Assembly (NCBI RefSeq): GCF_001548235.1
Contig: NZ_AP014938.1
Coordinates: 1,550,001-1,614,000 of the forward strand
Length of the DNA: 64,000 nt
DNA from: Rothia mucilaginosa
GTDB lineage: Bacteria; Actinomycetota; Actinomycetes; Actinomycetales; Micrococcaceae
Direction of reading: 5' to 3'
The notes under the pieces were generated by a model that did no database searches, was not told the origin of the DNA, and worked only from the letters and a program-made list of their open reading frames with translations. The position numbers and the translations under genes are program-made. Below, one piece after another: positions 38,706 through 48,258 of the stretch (position 1 is its first letter; the number at the start of each line of letters is the position of its first letter).

Positions 38706-39164
38706 GTGACCGCAATTTTCGCGCTCATCGAAAACACTGAGAAGATGCGTAAGTACCTGTTCTGGTACCTCATGATCATCCCCGCGCTGCTACTGCTGTG
38801 GATTGCTCTGGGCGCAGCGAACTCCCAGATGGACTTCCAAGCAGCCCTGAAGATTCCCTTCTTCACCGTGGCATTCCTGAACGCATGCCTCAGCCTGCTG
38901 TTGGGCGGCACCCTCAAATTCGCGGGCGCAGAGAACGAACGCACCGAACGAGCCTACGCCCTGTACCTGACCATTCTGCTGGTCATCATCGGTAACCTGC
39001 CCGGCGCAATCCTGAGCTTCTTCCTCTTCCGCTCCCTGCGCTTCGGCAACCTGGAAGGCGAACTGGCACCCAAGTACCGTTGGGCGCTTCTGCCCGCCAT
39101 GGTCTTCTACGTATTGGTCACCGTAGTGCTGCTCGCCGCCAACCTCGCAATGTGGTCGAAGTAA
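38706..39164 (+). CDS. four-TM membrane protein, unknown function
   Basis: 152 residues, not recognised. Four hydrophobic helices (about 17-38, 48-68, 85-105 and 128-148) joined by short loops; the middle loop KFAGAENERTERAY is charged. GTG 38706 has GAAAGAG 9-15 nt upstream. It follows the RpiR gene by 87 bp on the same strand and precedes the large helicase-like gene, with no clear tie to either. Confidence 0.7.
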   Translation: MTAIFALIENTEKMRKYLFWYLMIIPALLLLWIALGAANSQMDFQAALKIPFFTVAFLNACLSLLLGGTLKFAGAENERTERAYALYLTILLVIIGNLPGAILSFFLFRSLRFGNLEGELAPKYRWALLPAMVFYVLVTVVLLAANLAMWSK

Positions 39165-39335
39165 GCACCCGGCGTATTAAGCACATCGGCGCATTAAGCA
39201 CGCAGGCGCGCACTGACACCCGCCCCGCTTGAAACACAGCATGAGGCACACCGGGCAGAGGACCCCGGAAGAACCACCATCTTCGGTGTGTACGCGCAAA
39301 CGTACACCGCACTGACCCACAAGGACACTCACGAC

Positions 39336-42300
39336 GTGAACCAGATTCCCGAGCCTACCGACGCGCAACACGCACCCGGCGCCCCGGCTGATACCGCTCA
39401 GCCCGCCGCAGCCGCCGCGACCTCAGCAGAGGAAACCCACGAAGTAGCCGACGAAATCAACATCGCCGAGCTGCCCGCACACCTGAACCCCGCCCACGAG
39501 GACTTTGACCCCTCGGCGGGGCTTGAGCGCTGGGCGGAACAGATGGACGTCTACACCGGTCCCGACGCGATGCTCGACTTCAACCAGGTCGACTACGTGC
39601 ACATCGACCTGTCCGAGGCGAACCCCTCCGGCCTGGCACAGCTGCTCGCCGGACGTAAGACCCGCCTCTCCACGATTCTGCGCGACAAGTCGCAGCTGGA
39701 GGCGGGCATGCGTTCCGCACGCACCCTGCGCACCAAGATTTACGAACTCGCCACCGACCACGGCCTGGACTCCGGCTACTTCGTGGCGGGTACCGCCTCC
39801 TGGCTGTCGCACGACACCCGCGAGGATGCCGCCGCCTACGAGAAGCGCTTCATCGCACCGATCCTCATGGCGCCGCTGAGCATCACCCCGCACCCGAAGG
39901 ACGACGACTTCGAACTGCGCCTCGCCGGTTCTGCACGCCTGAACCCGGCGATGGTCCGACAGATCAAGCAGGAATACGGCATTGACCTGGGCACCATGGA
40001 CGTGGCGCAGCTGGCGAACTCCATGTCCCGTCTGGACCCCGAGCCGGTTATTGAGCGTATGCGCGCCTCCGCCGGTCGTATTCCGGGCATGACCATCGAG
40101 TCGAAGTACTTCATCTCCACCTTCGCTGATCTGAAGGAAAGCCTGGGCGAGCTGCCGCACACCGCCATCACCCCTCTGGTTCGTGACCTGGCGGCGCTAA
40201 AGGTTCCCGGCGTGAAGCCGCGTGAGCTCAACGCACACAATCTGCAGCAGCCTCTGGATCAGCGCGACCCGGCAGAGGAAATGCTCCTGCTGGACGCTGA
40301 CGCCAACGCTCAGGAGATTATCGACACCGCGGTCAGCGGCTTCTCCTTCACTATCACTGCGGCACCCGGCACCGAGCCGCTGCGCACCGCAGTGAACATT
40401 GCTTCTGCGCTGATGGGGCGCGGTAAGTCCGTGCTCGTCGTGGGCGAGAAGCGCTCCACCCTTGCCGAGTTCTCTGCGCTGCTCAAGCGCACCGGCATCG
40501 AGAGCCTGCGCTACGACCTGCTTGCCGAGCACGATTCTGAGGCTCAGCGCGCCGAATTCATTCGCGCCATTGTGCGCAATGAGAGCGCCGAAGAGCCGAA
40601 CTCTGAGGACCTGAACGAAGAGCTCGTCGCGACCCGTGCCGCGCTACTCGACCACACCCGCGCCCTGCTGAACAAGGACGCGAACTGGCAGATTTCCGTC
40701 TACTCGGCGCTACAGCGTCTGGCTGAGCTGACCGCCTCCGAGGACGGCCCGGCAACCCGCGTGCGTTTTGACCGCCCCATGCTCGACTCGCTCATGGAGC
40801 GTGAGCAGGTGCGCGCCGACCTGGTACGCCTGGGCGAGATTGACGGTTTTGCGGCGGCTTCGCGTACCTCCCCGTGGTACCGTGCCCGCCTGGTCAATGA
40901 CGAGGAAGCCGCCGAGGCGTACGCCCTGGTCATTACCCTCAAGTCCTCCCTGCTGAACCTGCGCGAGGCGATGAACCGCACCAGCGCCATGCTGGGTCTG
41001 CGCCGCGGCCGCACCATCGCCGAGTGGGAGTCGCAGCTGGCGATTCTGATGCGCATCCGTGAGACGCTCAAGCGTTTCCGCGCAGACGTCTACGACCGTC
41101 CAGTGACCGACCTGATTGCGGCGACTGCATCCGGTTCGTGGCGCCGTGAGAACGGCATCGAGATGAGCAGTATGCAGCGTTCCCGCCTGCGCCGCGCGGC
41201 AAAGGAGTACATCCTGCCCGGCGTGAATATTGGTGACCTGCACGAGCAGCTGAAGATTGTTCAGGCCGAGCGTGCCGAGTGGATTCGCCACATTGAGGCG
41301 CCCCGCACCCCGCAGATTCCTGAGAACCTGGATCAGCTGGCTGCCGCCCTGAACTCCCTGGTATCTGAACTGGCGGGCCTAGGCATTGTCCTGGCTGACA
41401 CCGTTGAGGGCACCGACTTTGTACGCACCGACCTGGATGCCCTGGACGCGCGCCTGGACGCCCTCATGGCGGACCGCGTGCTGCTCATGACCCTGCCGGA
41501 GCGTGACGCCCTGACCCAGAAGCTGCGTGAGCGCGGCCTGTCGGAGCTGCTCGATGACCTGTACGCGCGTCAGGTTCCGACCGAGGTTGTTTCCGCTGAA
41601 CTGGAGCTTGCCTGGTGGCAGTCTGCCTTGGAGTTCTTGCTGCAGCATCACGAGGGTAAACTGCTGGACGGCGACCGCCTGCGCGATATGGAGTCCCGTT
41701 TCCGCCGTGCCGACTACGCCCACATGACTAGCGCCCCGGCGCGTCTGCTGGCGAAGGTTGCTCGCGTGTGGACTGAGCGTATTGAGTCTGAGCATGATCA
41801 GGCAGCGTACCTGAAGAGCCAGCTGCGCGGCTACGAGTTCGTGCTCGAGGAGCTGCTGACTCACGCCCCGGTGATGGCACGTACCCTGTTGCCGCTGTGG
41901 ACTGCGAGCCCCTTCGCCCTGGCGCGTAAGGTTCCCGCCTCCATGCGTTTTGATACGGTGCTGCTGCTGGACTCCGAGTCGACCCCGCTGGCAGCGAACC
42001 TGCCAGCGATTACCCGCGCCGACCAGGTGATTGCCCTGGGCGACCCGCATTCGGGTTACCCCTCGCCGTTCATCGTGTCCGCCCCGACCTTTGGGGCGCC
42101 GGAACCGGCAGGTGAGCAGCTGGACAGCACCTTCGACGTGCTCGCTACCGTACTGCCCAACCGCACCCTGGCGATGCTGCACCGTAGCATGGACCCGGTG
42201 ATTCTGGACTACCTGAACCGTGAGTTCTACGGTTCGCAGCTGCATGCGGCTCCGGTGAGCCGCGCCTCCGCCCAGCCCGCCGGTTTGCTGACCGTTGAGT

Positions 42301-43289
42301 ACATTGATACTCGCGGTAAAGTGAGCGATAACGCGAACCTGGATTCGCCCGGTGTTGAGGTGGAGCGCGTGACGAACCTGGTACTGGAGCACGCCTACCG
42401 TACCCCAGACCGTTCGCTGGCGGTGGTGACGGCTAGCCCGAAGCACGCTCAGCGTGTGGCTGAGTCGGTGCGTCACGCCCTGAGCCTGTACCCGCAGCTG
42501 GCGCCGTTCTTCGCCGCCGGTGAGGAGTCTTTCCGCGTGGTCGACCTGACCCGCGCCGAGACCCTTGAACGCGATACCGTGATTTTCTCCCTGGGTGTGG
42601 GTCGTGCCCGCCTGGGTCAGGCGTCCTACGATTTGGGTCAGCTGTCTGCTGAGCATGGCCGCCAGGGCTTTGTGGTGGCGTTGACTCGTGCACGCCGTGC
42701 CCTGCGCATTGTCTCGTGCATTGACCCCTCCGAGCTGGACCCGCAGAAGCTGCATCATGGCGCGGTGGATTTCTACCACCTGCTGCGTGAACACGCGGAA
42801 CGTCAGGCGCGTGAAGAGGTGGAAGCGAAGGCACAGCGCGTGCCGGAGACCCTGCCGCGTAACGCGTTCTTGGCCGCCGACGACGCGGACACCCCGGATT
42901 TGGGCGACTGGCTGCTGAACGATTTGGTGGCGCGTCTGCAGGCTCGCGGTGTGCGTGTGACCCGCGGTGAGGGCGATATCGCTCTGATTGCGCACGCCCC
43001 GGAGAAGCTGGCGGCTGAGCCGGTTCCCGCGCTGGGTGTGGCTCCCGTGGTCTCTTCGAACCCGAGTGTTCCGGCGGCTATGCCGCTGGTGGCGTGCTCC
43101 GATGGTGAGCCGAATTATGCGCGTGCTTCGGTGCGTGAGCGTACCCGCCTGCTGCCGGAGCGTCTGAGCCGCACGGGCTGGAACTACATTACGCTGGGCA
43201 CCCTGGAGGTTTTCGCCGATCCGGACGCTGTGGTGGCGCGCGTGCTGCACTACCTGGATATGGATGAGGGCGCTGAGGTTCGTGGCTAG
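39336..43289 (+). CDS. very large DUF4011-type SF1 helicase-like protein with degenerate ATPase motifs
   Basis: 1317 residues from GTG 39336, with AAGGA 10 nt upstream; the frame is open to GTG 39288. The N-terminal part (about 45-290) resembles DUF4011 of giant SF1 helicases (ANPSGLAQLLAG; APILMAPLSI; FELRLAGSARLNPAM). The expected P-loop is AAPGTEPLRTAVNIASAL (about 342-359), lacking the GK[ST]. The Walker B position reads VLLLDSES instead of DEAS, and motif III reads ALGDPHSGYPSP instead of GDPKQLPP. Motif V/VI-like LERDTVIFSLGVG and VALTRARRALRIVS near 1090-1140 are recognisable. The fold looks kept and the catalysis lost. The role is unknown. The next gene overlaps its end. Confidence 0.75.
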   Translation: MNQIPEPTDAQHAPGAPADTAQPAAAAATSAEETHEVADEINIAELPAHLNPAHEDFDPSAGLERWAEQMDVYTGPDAMLDFNQVDYVHIDLSEANPSGLAQLLAGRKTRLSTILRDKSQLEAGMRSARTLRTKIYELATDHGLDSGYFVAGTASWLSHDTREDAAAYEKRFIAPILMAPLSITPHPKDDDFELRLAGSARLNPAMVRQIKQEYGIDLGTMDVAQLANSMSRLDPEPVIERMRASAGRIPGMTIESKYFISTFADLKESLGELPHTAITPLVRDLAALKVPGVKPRELNAHNLQQPLDQRDPAEEMLLLDADANAQEIIDTAVSGFSFTITAAPGTEPLRTAVNIASALMGRGKSVLVVGEKRSTLAEFSALLKRTGIESLRYDLLAEHDSEAQRAEFIRAIVRNESAEEPNSEDLNEELVATRAALLDHTRALLNKDANWQISVYSALQRLAELTASEDGPATRVRFDRPMLDSLMEREQVRADLVRLGEIDGFAAASRTSPWYRARLVNDEEAAEAYALVITLKSSLLNLREAMNRTSAMLGLRRGRTIAEWESQLAILMRIRETLKRFRADVYDRPVTDLIAATASGSWRRENGIEMSSMQRSRLRRAAKEYILPGVNIGDLHEQLKIVQAERAEWIRHIEAPRTPQIPENLDQLAAALNSLVSELAGLGIVLADTVEGTDFVRTDLDALDARLDALMADRVLLMTLPERDALTQKLRERGLSELLDDLYARQVPTEVVSAELELAWWQSALEFLLQHHEGKLLDGDRLRDMESRFRRADYAHMTSAPARLLAKVARVWTERIESEHDQAAYLKSQLRGYEFVLEELLTHAPVMARTLLPLWTASPFALARKVPASMRFDTVLLLDSESTPLAANLPAITRADQVIALGDPHSGYPSPFIVSAPTFGAPEPAGEQLDSTFDVLATVLPNRTLAMLHRSMDPVILDYLNREFYGSQLHAAPVSRASAQPAGLLTVEYIDTRGKVSDNANLDSPGVEVERVTNLVLEHAYRTPDRSLAVVTASPKHAQRVAESVRHALSLYPQLAPFFAAGEESFRVVDLTRAETLERDTVIFSLGVGRARLGQASYDLGQLSAEHGRQGFVVALTRARRALRIVSCIDPSELDPQKLHHGAVDFYHLLREHAERQAREEVEAKAQRVPETLPRNAFLAADDADTPDLGDWLLNDLVARLQARGVRVTRGEGDIALIAHAPEKLAAEPVPALGVAPVVSSNPSVPAAMPLVACSDGEPNYARASVRERTRLLPERLSRTGWNYITLGTLEVFADPDAVVARVLHYLDMDEGAEVRG

Positions 43290-43584
43290 TTATTCGTCGA
43301 CGCCGAAGCCTCGCCGCGGTCACCGTCGTGTGAGCGGCGGCGGCTCGGTGAGCGGGGCTGAGCCTCTGCTGGTGGGTGTGACGACGCCTCCGGTTGTGGC
43401 TTCGGGTACTTCCTCTGCCGCGGGGGCTTCCCCGAAGAAAGCTGATGCCCAGAAGCAGAACCCCCAGAAGGCGAGTTCTCAGAAGGCGGCTGCTTCTGCG
43501 CAGCCGCTGACCCCGGAGGAGCGTGAGCGTCTGGAATGGATGCGTCAGCAGCGTCCTCCGCACTGGGGTAACAATATCGTGTAG
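43282..43584 (+). CDS. small conserved basic protein overlapping the helicase-like gene
   Basis: 100 residues from GTG 43282, which overlaps the upstream stop by 8 bp and has GAGG 5-6 nt before it; ATG 43264 is another in-frame start. The first half is basic, then Ala/Lys/Gln-rich with repeated QKxxxQKA. The last 25 residues (PLTPEERERLEWMRQQRPPH then WGNNIV) look like a conserved motif. Translational coupling suggests a partner of the large protein. I do not know the family. Confidence 0.65.
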   Translation: MASYSSTPKPRRGHRRVSGGGSVSGAEPLLVGVTTPPVVASGTSSAAGASPKKADAQKQNPQKASSQKAAASAQPLTPEERERLEWMRQQRPPHWGNNIV

Positions 43585-43618
43585 CGTCTTCCTGAGGGAG
43601 AGCACTTCTTAAAACGCC

Positions 43619-43652
43619 GAGGGGCGGGGCAACCTGTGTTGCCCCGCCCCTC
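43619..43652. terminator. convergent terminator
   Basis: Perfect 15-bp stem GAGGGGCGGGGCAAC / GTTGCCCCGCCCCTC, 4-nt loop and TTTT on the plus side; between the basic-protein gene and the zinc-ribbon gene. Confidence 0.85.
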
Positions 43653-43676
43653 TTTTGGGCTGGTGTGGGACCCCGT

Positions 43677-43862
43677 TTAGGAGTTGCCCTTGTCGGTGCT
43701 GTAGAAGCCGGAGCCCTTGAAGGTCACTCCGACGGTGTTGTAGCGCTTGCGCAGGGTTTCTTCGCCGCACTGCGGGCAGATGCGCAGTGCATCGTCGCTA
43801 AAGGACTGGCGCTGTTCAAAGACGTGGTTGCAATTCTTGCACTGGTAAACGTAGACCGGCAT
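43677..43862 (-). CDS. FmdB-family zinc-ribbon protein
   Basis: 61 residues. It begins MPVYVYQCKNCNHVFE and carries CxxC (CKNC) and CPQCGEE, giving the four-Cys zinc ribbon of the FmdB family. The second half KGSGFYSTDKGNS matches the common C-terminal motif GSGFYxTD. Family function is poorly defined (putative regulator). AAGGA lies 4 nt before the ATG. Often found next to a 5-formyl-THF cyclo-ligase gene in actinobacteria, as here. Confidence 0.9.
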   Translation of the reverse strand: MPVYVYQCKNCNHVFEQRQSFSDDALRICPQCGEETLRKRYNTVGVTFKGSGFYSTDKGNS

Positions 43863-44092
43863 TTTGTCCTTCTGTATCCGTTTTCGCTGGGATGGTTTAT
43901 TAACGTGGTTTGAGTGTACCGCTTTTGAAAGGTTGGGAGCTATTTGCGTTTTCTTCTCAAATAGCTATTTCTGTTTCTTTTCGTCTTTTTCGTGAGCGCT
44001 TTTATTAATGTGTCTCGCATATCTTTACGCTTTTGCCTAAAGATTTGGGGTGTCAATCAAGAGCAAACCGGGGATGGGTGAGTCGGGTTCTT

Positions 44093-44779
44093 TTAGCCCT
44101 GCGGGTGAGTGCGGAAAATACCTTCCTCGGTGAGGATCACCGGCAGAATGGCGTCCCACCGGTCGTAGGGAATAGCTTCATAAATTTCATCGGCGAAGAC
44201 CACGCCGATGCTCTGCTCCTGTAGCTGCTGTGCGCTGAGCAGGGGGATAAGACGGTCGTAGTAGCCGCCTCCTTGGCCGAGGCGGTGCCCGCCAGCGTCA
44301 AAGGCGAGAGCGGGGATGAGGCGCACATCGGCGTTCACGAAGGCTCGCTCGTCTTGTTCTTCGCCCTCGGGTTCGGGGATTCCCATGGGGCTGAGCGGGT
44401 GCTCAACGGCGGGGTCCCAGTGCACCCAGGCGAGTTTGCGTCCGGGGCGCACGACGGGCACGAGGATGCGGTGTCCGTCCTTGTGCAGGCGGGTTAGTGC
44501 TTCAATGATGGGCGGCTCGGATTTGGTAGGCAGGTATGCCGCAATGGTGCCGGGGGAGTGGAGGCGCTGCGCGATGGCCTCGAGAATGTGGCGGGTGAAA
44601 AGGTTAGTCATCCGCTGCTGGCCGTGTTCGCCACGGTGGCTGCGTGCGGTGAGGCGGCGCGGGCGGATTTGGGAGCGGAGAATGTCTTTATCCAGGGAGA
44701 TGTCGTCTGCGCTGGCTCCTGCGTCGGAGTTGCTGGTGGCGGCTGTGGTGTTGAGAGGCATTGTGTGTCCCATCGTCAT
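44093..44779 (-). CDS. 5-formyltetrahydrofolate cyclo-ligase
   Basis: ATP-dependent conversion of 5-formyl-THF to 5,10-methenyl-THF. The 228 residues include LRSQIRPRRL (substrate/ATP), IAAYLPTKSEPPI, and the C-terminal signature ALAFDAGGHRLGQGGGYYDR, with GVVFADEI after it. The N-terminal 30 residues are extra and Thr/Ser-rich; ATG 44779 and 44773 are both possible starts, without a clear ribosome site. The zinc-ribbon gene lies 230 bp downstream on the same strand. Confidence 0.92.
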   Translation of the reverse strand: MTMGHTMPLNTTAATSNSDAGASADDISLDKDILRSQIRPRRLTARSHRGEHGQQRMTNLFTRHILEAIAQRLHSPGTIAAYLPTKSEPPIIEALTRLHKDGHRILVPVVRPGRKLAWVHWDPAVEHPLSPMGIPEPEGEEQDERAFVNADVRLIPALAFDAGGHRLGQGGGYYDRLIPLLSAQQLQEQSIGVVFADEIYEAIPYDRWDAILPVILTEEGIFRTHPQG

Positions 44780-45110
44780 TGCGGGTGAGGTCTTATAGGG
44801 GGTGGGGGAGAGTGACTCTATGGGCTAGGTGAGCTGGTTTGGGCCATGGCGCCTTCGCGCTGAGGATGTTCGAGGCGGTGCGAAAACATCCTTGTGGGCA
44901 GCGAAAAGCGGCCTAATCTGCCGGGGTATAGAATCCACTTTTTAGTATAGGGTTTGTGAAGAATAGCGTTGAGTGGAATGGGGCGTATTCTCTCTGCACC
45001 CCTAAGAATGTACCTTCACTGATATGTAGTTAGTCACGTTGAAGATTTTTTCATGTCATAGTCTCGATAAATCGCCTTAAGTACTTTACAACTTAGGGTA
45101 TTCTTGTGGC
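44780..45110. promoter_or_regulatory. divergent promoter region, 5-formyl-THF cyclo-ligase and galU
   Basis: No gene. TATTCT (45099-45104) ends 6 nt before the galU ATG and is its likely -10 box, giving a leaderless mRNA. A minus-strand TATACT (44944-44949) could serve the cyclo-ligase, with a leader of about 160 nt. Confidence 0.45.
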
Positions 45111-46019
45111 ATGGCTACTGAAATTAAGTCTGTTACTAAGGCAGTTATTCCTGCTGCTGGTCTGGGCACCCGATTCCTGCCCGCAACGAAGGCAACCCCT
45201 AAGGAAATGCTCCCCGTCGTCGATCGCCCCGCGATTCAGTACGTGGTGGAGGAAGCAATTCGTGCCGGTCTGAACGACGTTCTGATGATTACCGGTCGTA
45301 ACAAGCGTGCTCTCGAGGATCACTTTGACCGCGTTCCCGTTCTGGAGCAGCAGCTCGCCGAGCAGGGTAAGGACGCTCTGCTCGCATCCGTGGTAGCTAC
45401 CAATGAGATGGGCGGCGACCTGCACTACGTGCGTCAGGGCGACCCCAAGGGTCTGGGCCACGCTGTTCTGCGCGCAAAGCGCCACGTCGGCGATGAGGCA
45501 TTCGCTGTTCTGCTCGGCGATGACCTGATTGACGAGAAGGAAGATCTGCTCGCTCGCATGGTGGAGGTCCAGGAGCGTACCGGCGGTTCCGTCGTTGCTC
45601 TGATGGAGGTTCCCCGCGAGGCTATTTCTGCTTACGGTGCAGCTGCTATTGAGGCTGTTGAGGGCGAGGACGGTTTCGTTAAGATTACTGGTCTGGTTGA
45701 GAAGCCTGCTGCTGATGAGGCTCCCTCGAACTACGCTGTGATTGGCCGTTACGTTCTGAGCTCGAAGGTCTTCGAGGTTCTGGAGAACACCGCTCCGGGC
45801 CGCGGCGGCGAAATTCAGCTGACCGACGCTCTGCAGACCCTGGCTCAGGGCGAGGGTGAAGGCGAAGGTGTCTACGGCGTGGTCTTCTCTGGCCGCCGTT
45901 TCGACACCGGTGACAAGCTGTCCTACCTGAAGGCAAACGTTATTCTTGCTGCTGAGCGTCCCGAGTTCGGTGACGACCTGCGTGCATGGCTGAAGGACTT
46001 TGTCGCAGAGAACTGCTAA
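45111..46019 (+). CDS. galU: UTP--glucose-1-phosphate uridylyltransferase
   Basis: Makes UDP-glucose for surface glycans and glycolipids. The 302 residues show the nucleotide-binding start AVIPAAGLGTRFLPATKATP, KEMLPVVDRPAIQYVVEEA, TGRNKRALEDHFD, GDDLIDE, GLVEKPAADEAPSNYAVIGR and GRRFDTGDKLSYLKA, all GalU hallmarks. ATG 45111 follows a -10 box by 6 nt with no Shine-Dalgarno. Confidence 0.97.
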   Translation: MATEIKSVTKAVIPAAGLGTRFLPATKATPKEMLPVVDRPAIQYVVEEAIRAGLNDVLMITGRNKRALEDHFDRVPVLEQQLAEQGKDALLASVVATNEMGGDLHYVRQGDPKGLGHAVLRAKRHVGDEAFAVLLGDDLIDEKEDLLARMVEVQERTGGSVVALMEVPREAISAYGAAAIEAVEGEDGFVKITGLVEKPAADEAPSNYAVIGRYVLSSKVFEVLENTAPGRGGEIQLTDALQTLAQGEGEGEGVYGVVFSGRRFDTGDKLSYLKANVILAAERPEFGDDLRAWLKDFVAENC

Positions 46020-46072
46020 GCACTCTGCATCCGCTCTCTAGCGAGGGCAACCGATAAATACCAACCACGCTG

Positions 46073-46125
46073 AGGAAGGCGTTCTTTCCGGTGGGGCGTT
46101 AGCTCCGAGGGAGGGCGCCTTCCTT
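46073..46125 (+). terminator. terminator of galU
   Basis: AGGAAGGCG / CGCCTTCCT arms with a partly paired 34-nt loop and TTGTTTCG after the stem. Confidence 0.7.
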
Positions 46126-46321
46126 GTTTCGTAGACAGATAGTGCCGAGTGAGAGCTTGGCGATATTTCTGTGGTGAGTATGCTCCGGCATGCTCGGGTG
46201 CATATTCCTTCTGGGGTATATGCGCATATCCAGCCCGATTCTTTCCTCTTATGGAAAGCATCGGGAATATAAGGGTATGATTAAAGTCTAGGGATAAAGG
46301 GACGATAGAGGGCGACCTGAT

Positions 46322-47956
46322 ATGACGCTGTTGAACACCTCCGGTGTGTTGGTAATTCTGACCGTGATTTTGCTGCTGTGGTTTGTGCCCAGGAGCCTCC
46401 GTCGCGCGCCCGCAGGTCACGTCATGGAGCCTGAGCGTCCCCTGATTAGTGCCGAGCGTACCGCTGAGGACATTCTCGCCTCCGCCGGTGTGCTACTGAA
46501 TGAGTCGGAGGCGTACCAGTCTTCCGATCATGCGGTGGCGCCGGGTACCTCCCTGCCCTCTTCTGCTCTTCCGCAGGCTTCTTCCTCTCACGCTGTCGAT
46601 GACTCCGCTCAGCCTGCCCCGGACACGGCTTCTATTTCGCAGATTCGCGAATCTTCCCCCACTGCGCCCTATACCGATGCAATCCCTGTAGTGGAGGAGG
46701 CAAAGCCTTCCGTCCTGTCGTACTTTGATACCTCAAGCCCGAGCGGTATTGCCTTGCTGGTTGCCGCCGGTCTGGGTGTGCTTGCCCTGGTCACCGGCCT
46801 TCTGGCACTCTTTGCTGGTTTGGCGTGGGGTTGGGCTGTTCTCTTCCTGATTCTTGCCGGTGGTGCGTGGGCTGTGAGCCGTTTTGGTCTGCTGGAGTCT
46901 CTTGCCCATCAGGTGAAGGCGAACCGTGATGAGCGCCGCGCCAAGGCTGAAGCAGAAGGCGCTGAGGGTGATGATGCTGAGGACGAAGCGTACGAAGGCT
47001 CCGAGGATGACGAAGCCTACGACGATGCACCCGAATCGGTAGATGGCCCGGGTGCTGAAGGCCCGGATTCTGAAGTTACTGAAGAATCTGAGCCTCAGTC
47101 GCGTCCCGCTACCCGCAAGCCCGCTGCCCGCAAGTCTGCCGGCAACCTGAACCGTGAGGCGGCACGCCCGAGCCGTGCGCACATTGCGGTGGAGGCATCT
47201 GAGGATGCACCCGGGGCTACTGCTCGCGAGGAGGCGCCCGCGCCTTCTCAGGCTGCTCGTCCCGTTCGCCCGGCACCCGCTCGTTCTGCCCCTACTGGTT
47301 CTACCGAGCCGTCTGCGGCTCACCGTCAGGAGCGTCGCCAGCAGCGTCCGAGCCGCTTCCAGCCGATTCGCCGCGGTAGCGTGCTCTTCGATCAGGAGAG
47401 CGGTTCCGCCACTCGTGCTTCCTCCGCTGCTGCGCCTCGCACTGCAGGGCAGCCCCGGGTGGCACAGGCGCAGGTTGCACAGCCTCAGCCTGTTCAGAAG
47501 GCACCGGCACCTGCTACCCAGCAGGTAGTGCCCCAGCCCGCTCAGGCTGTTCAGCCCGTTCAGCAGGTACCCGCGCAGCCGGTGGCAGCTGCCGCACAGC
47601 AGCCGGTAATTCACCCGGATCAGCCGGTGGCTCGTCAGGCTCTGCGTGACGGTTCGCCCGTCCGCCAGGCGCCTGCTACTCCCACGGCTCCTGCCGCTCA
47701 GCCGATTCCCGAAGAGATTCCTCTGCCGGATGTCCTGGATGATTCCGAGTTCGACGCACTGGATATCGCCTCGCTGAACGACCCTGCTCACTCTAACGGT
47801 GCTATTGCGACCGGTGGTGTTCGTTCGACGAACCGTCACCCCGGTGCTGGCTCCTCCTTTGAGGCTGTGAGCAACACCTGGAACCCGGTTCAGTTGCCCA
47901 AGCCGCTGAGCGCCCTGCACCGCCAGGATCAGGGTAAGAATCAGGGTAAGAAGTAG
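46322..47956 (+). CDS. membrane protein with long low-complexity tail
   Basis: 544 residues. A TM helix at 6-26 (VLVILTVILLLWFVPRSLRR), then a 115-residue Ser/Ala-rich segment, two adjacent TM helices (about 142-190), a highly acidic block (GDDAEDEAYEGSEDDEAY), and about 270 residues rich in Pro, Ala, Gln and Arg. The topology recalls actinobacterial proteins coded beside galU, including GlpR, the membrane receptor of gephyrin-like Glp in Corynebacterium; homology is inferred from topology and place only. No moeA/glp gene is present between. It has no clear ribosome site (AGAGGG about 10 nt upstream). Confidence 0.6.
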   Translation: MTLLNTSGVLVILTVILLLWFVPRSLRRAPAGHVMEPERPLISAERTAEDILASAGVLLNESEAYQSSDHAVAPGTSLPSSALPQASSSHAVDDSAQPAPDTASISQIRESSPTAPYTDAIPVVEEAKPSVLSYFDTSSPSGIALLVAAGLGVLALVTGLLALFAGLAWGWAVLFLILAGGAWAVSRFGLLESLAHQVKANRDERRAKAEAEGAEGDDAEDEAYEGSEDDEAYDDAPESVDGPGAEGPDSEVTEESEPQSRPATRKPAARKSAGNLNREAARPSRAHIAVEASEDAPGATAREEAPAPSQAARPVRPAPARSAPTGSTEPSAAHRQERRQQRPSRFQPIRRGSVLFDQESGSATRASSAAAPRTAGQPRVAQAQVAQPQPVQKAPAPATQQVVPQPAQAVQPVQQVPAQPVAAAAQQPVIHPDQPVARQALRDGSPVRQAPATPTAPAAQPIPEEIPLPDVLDDSEFDALDIASLNDPAHSNGAIATGGVRSTNRHPGAGSSFEAVSNTWNPVQLPKPLSALHRQDQGKNQGKK

Positions 47957-47976
47957 GCCTTGTTCTAGATGCGCAT

Positions 47977-48009
47977 AAACCCCGACAGTTCACGCTGTCG
48001 GGGTTTTTG
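47977..48009 (+). terminator. terminator of the galU-linked membrane gene
   Basis: Perfect 12-bp stem AAACCCCGACAG / CTGTCGGGGTTT, 6-nt loop and a T-run: a textbook intrinsic terminator. Confidence 0.9.
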
Positions 48010-48088
48010 TTTTCCTGACCCTGGAGTCTGGGAATGGATTCTGGGAATGGGTTGAGGAATGGAGTCCGCGAAAGGAATAGTTAAAAAG

Positions 48089-48118
48089 AAAAGGAACCCC
48101 GTCCATGGGGTTCCTTTT
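48089..48118. terminator. second terminator-like hairpin
   Basis: Perfect 12-bp stem AAAAGGAACCCC / GGGGTTCCTTTT with a 6-nt loop; A/T ends make it active on either strand. It stands alone about 80 bp after the first and may end an unannotated transcript. Confidence 0.6.
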
Positions 48119-48258
48119 CCAGCATCACACACAGGAAGAAAGTCTTCTAGACCGACTAGGAAGACCTTCCCACAAGGCCTGCCCTATTCGGTAATAAAAA
48201 TATATCCTAATTCCTGTACCTGATACAAGCCGAAAATAGCGACACCCTGTCAATAAAC

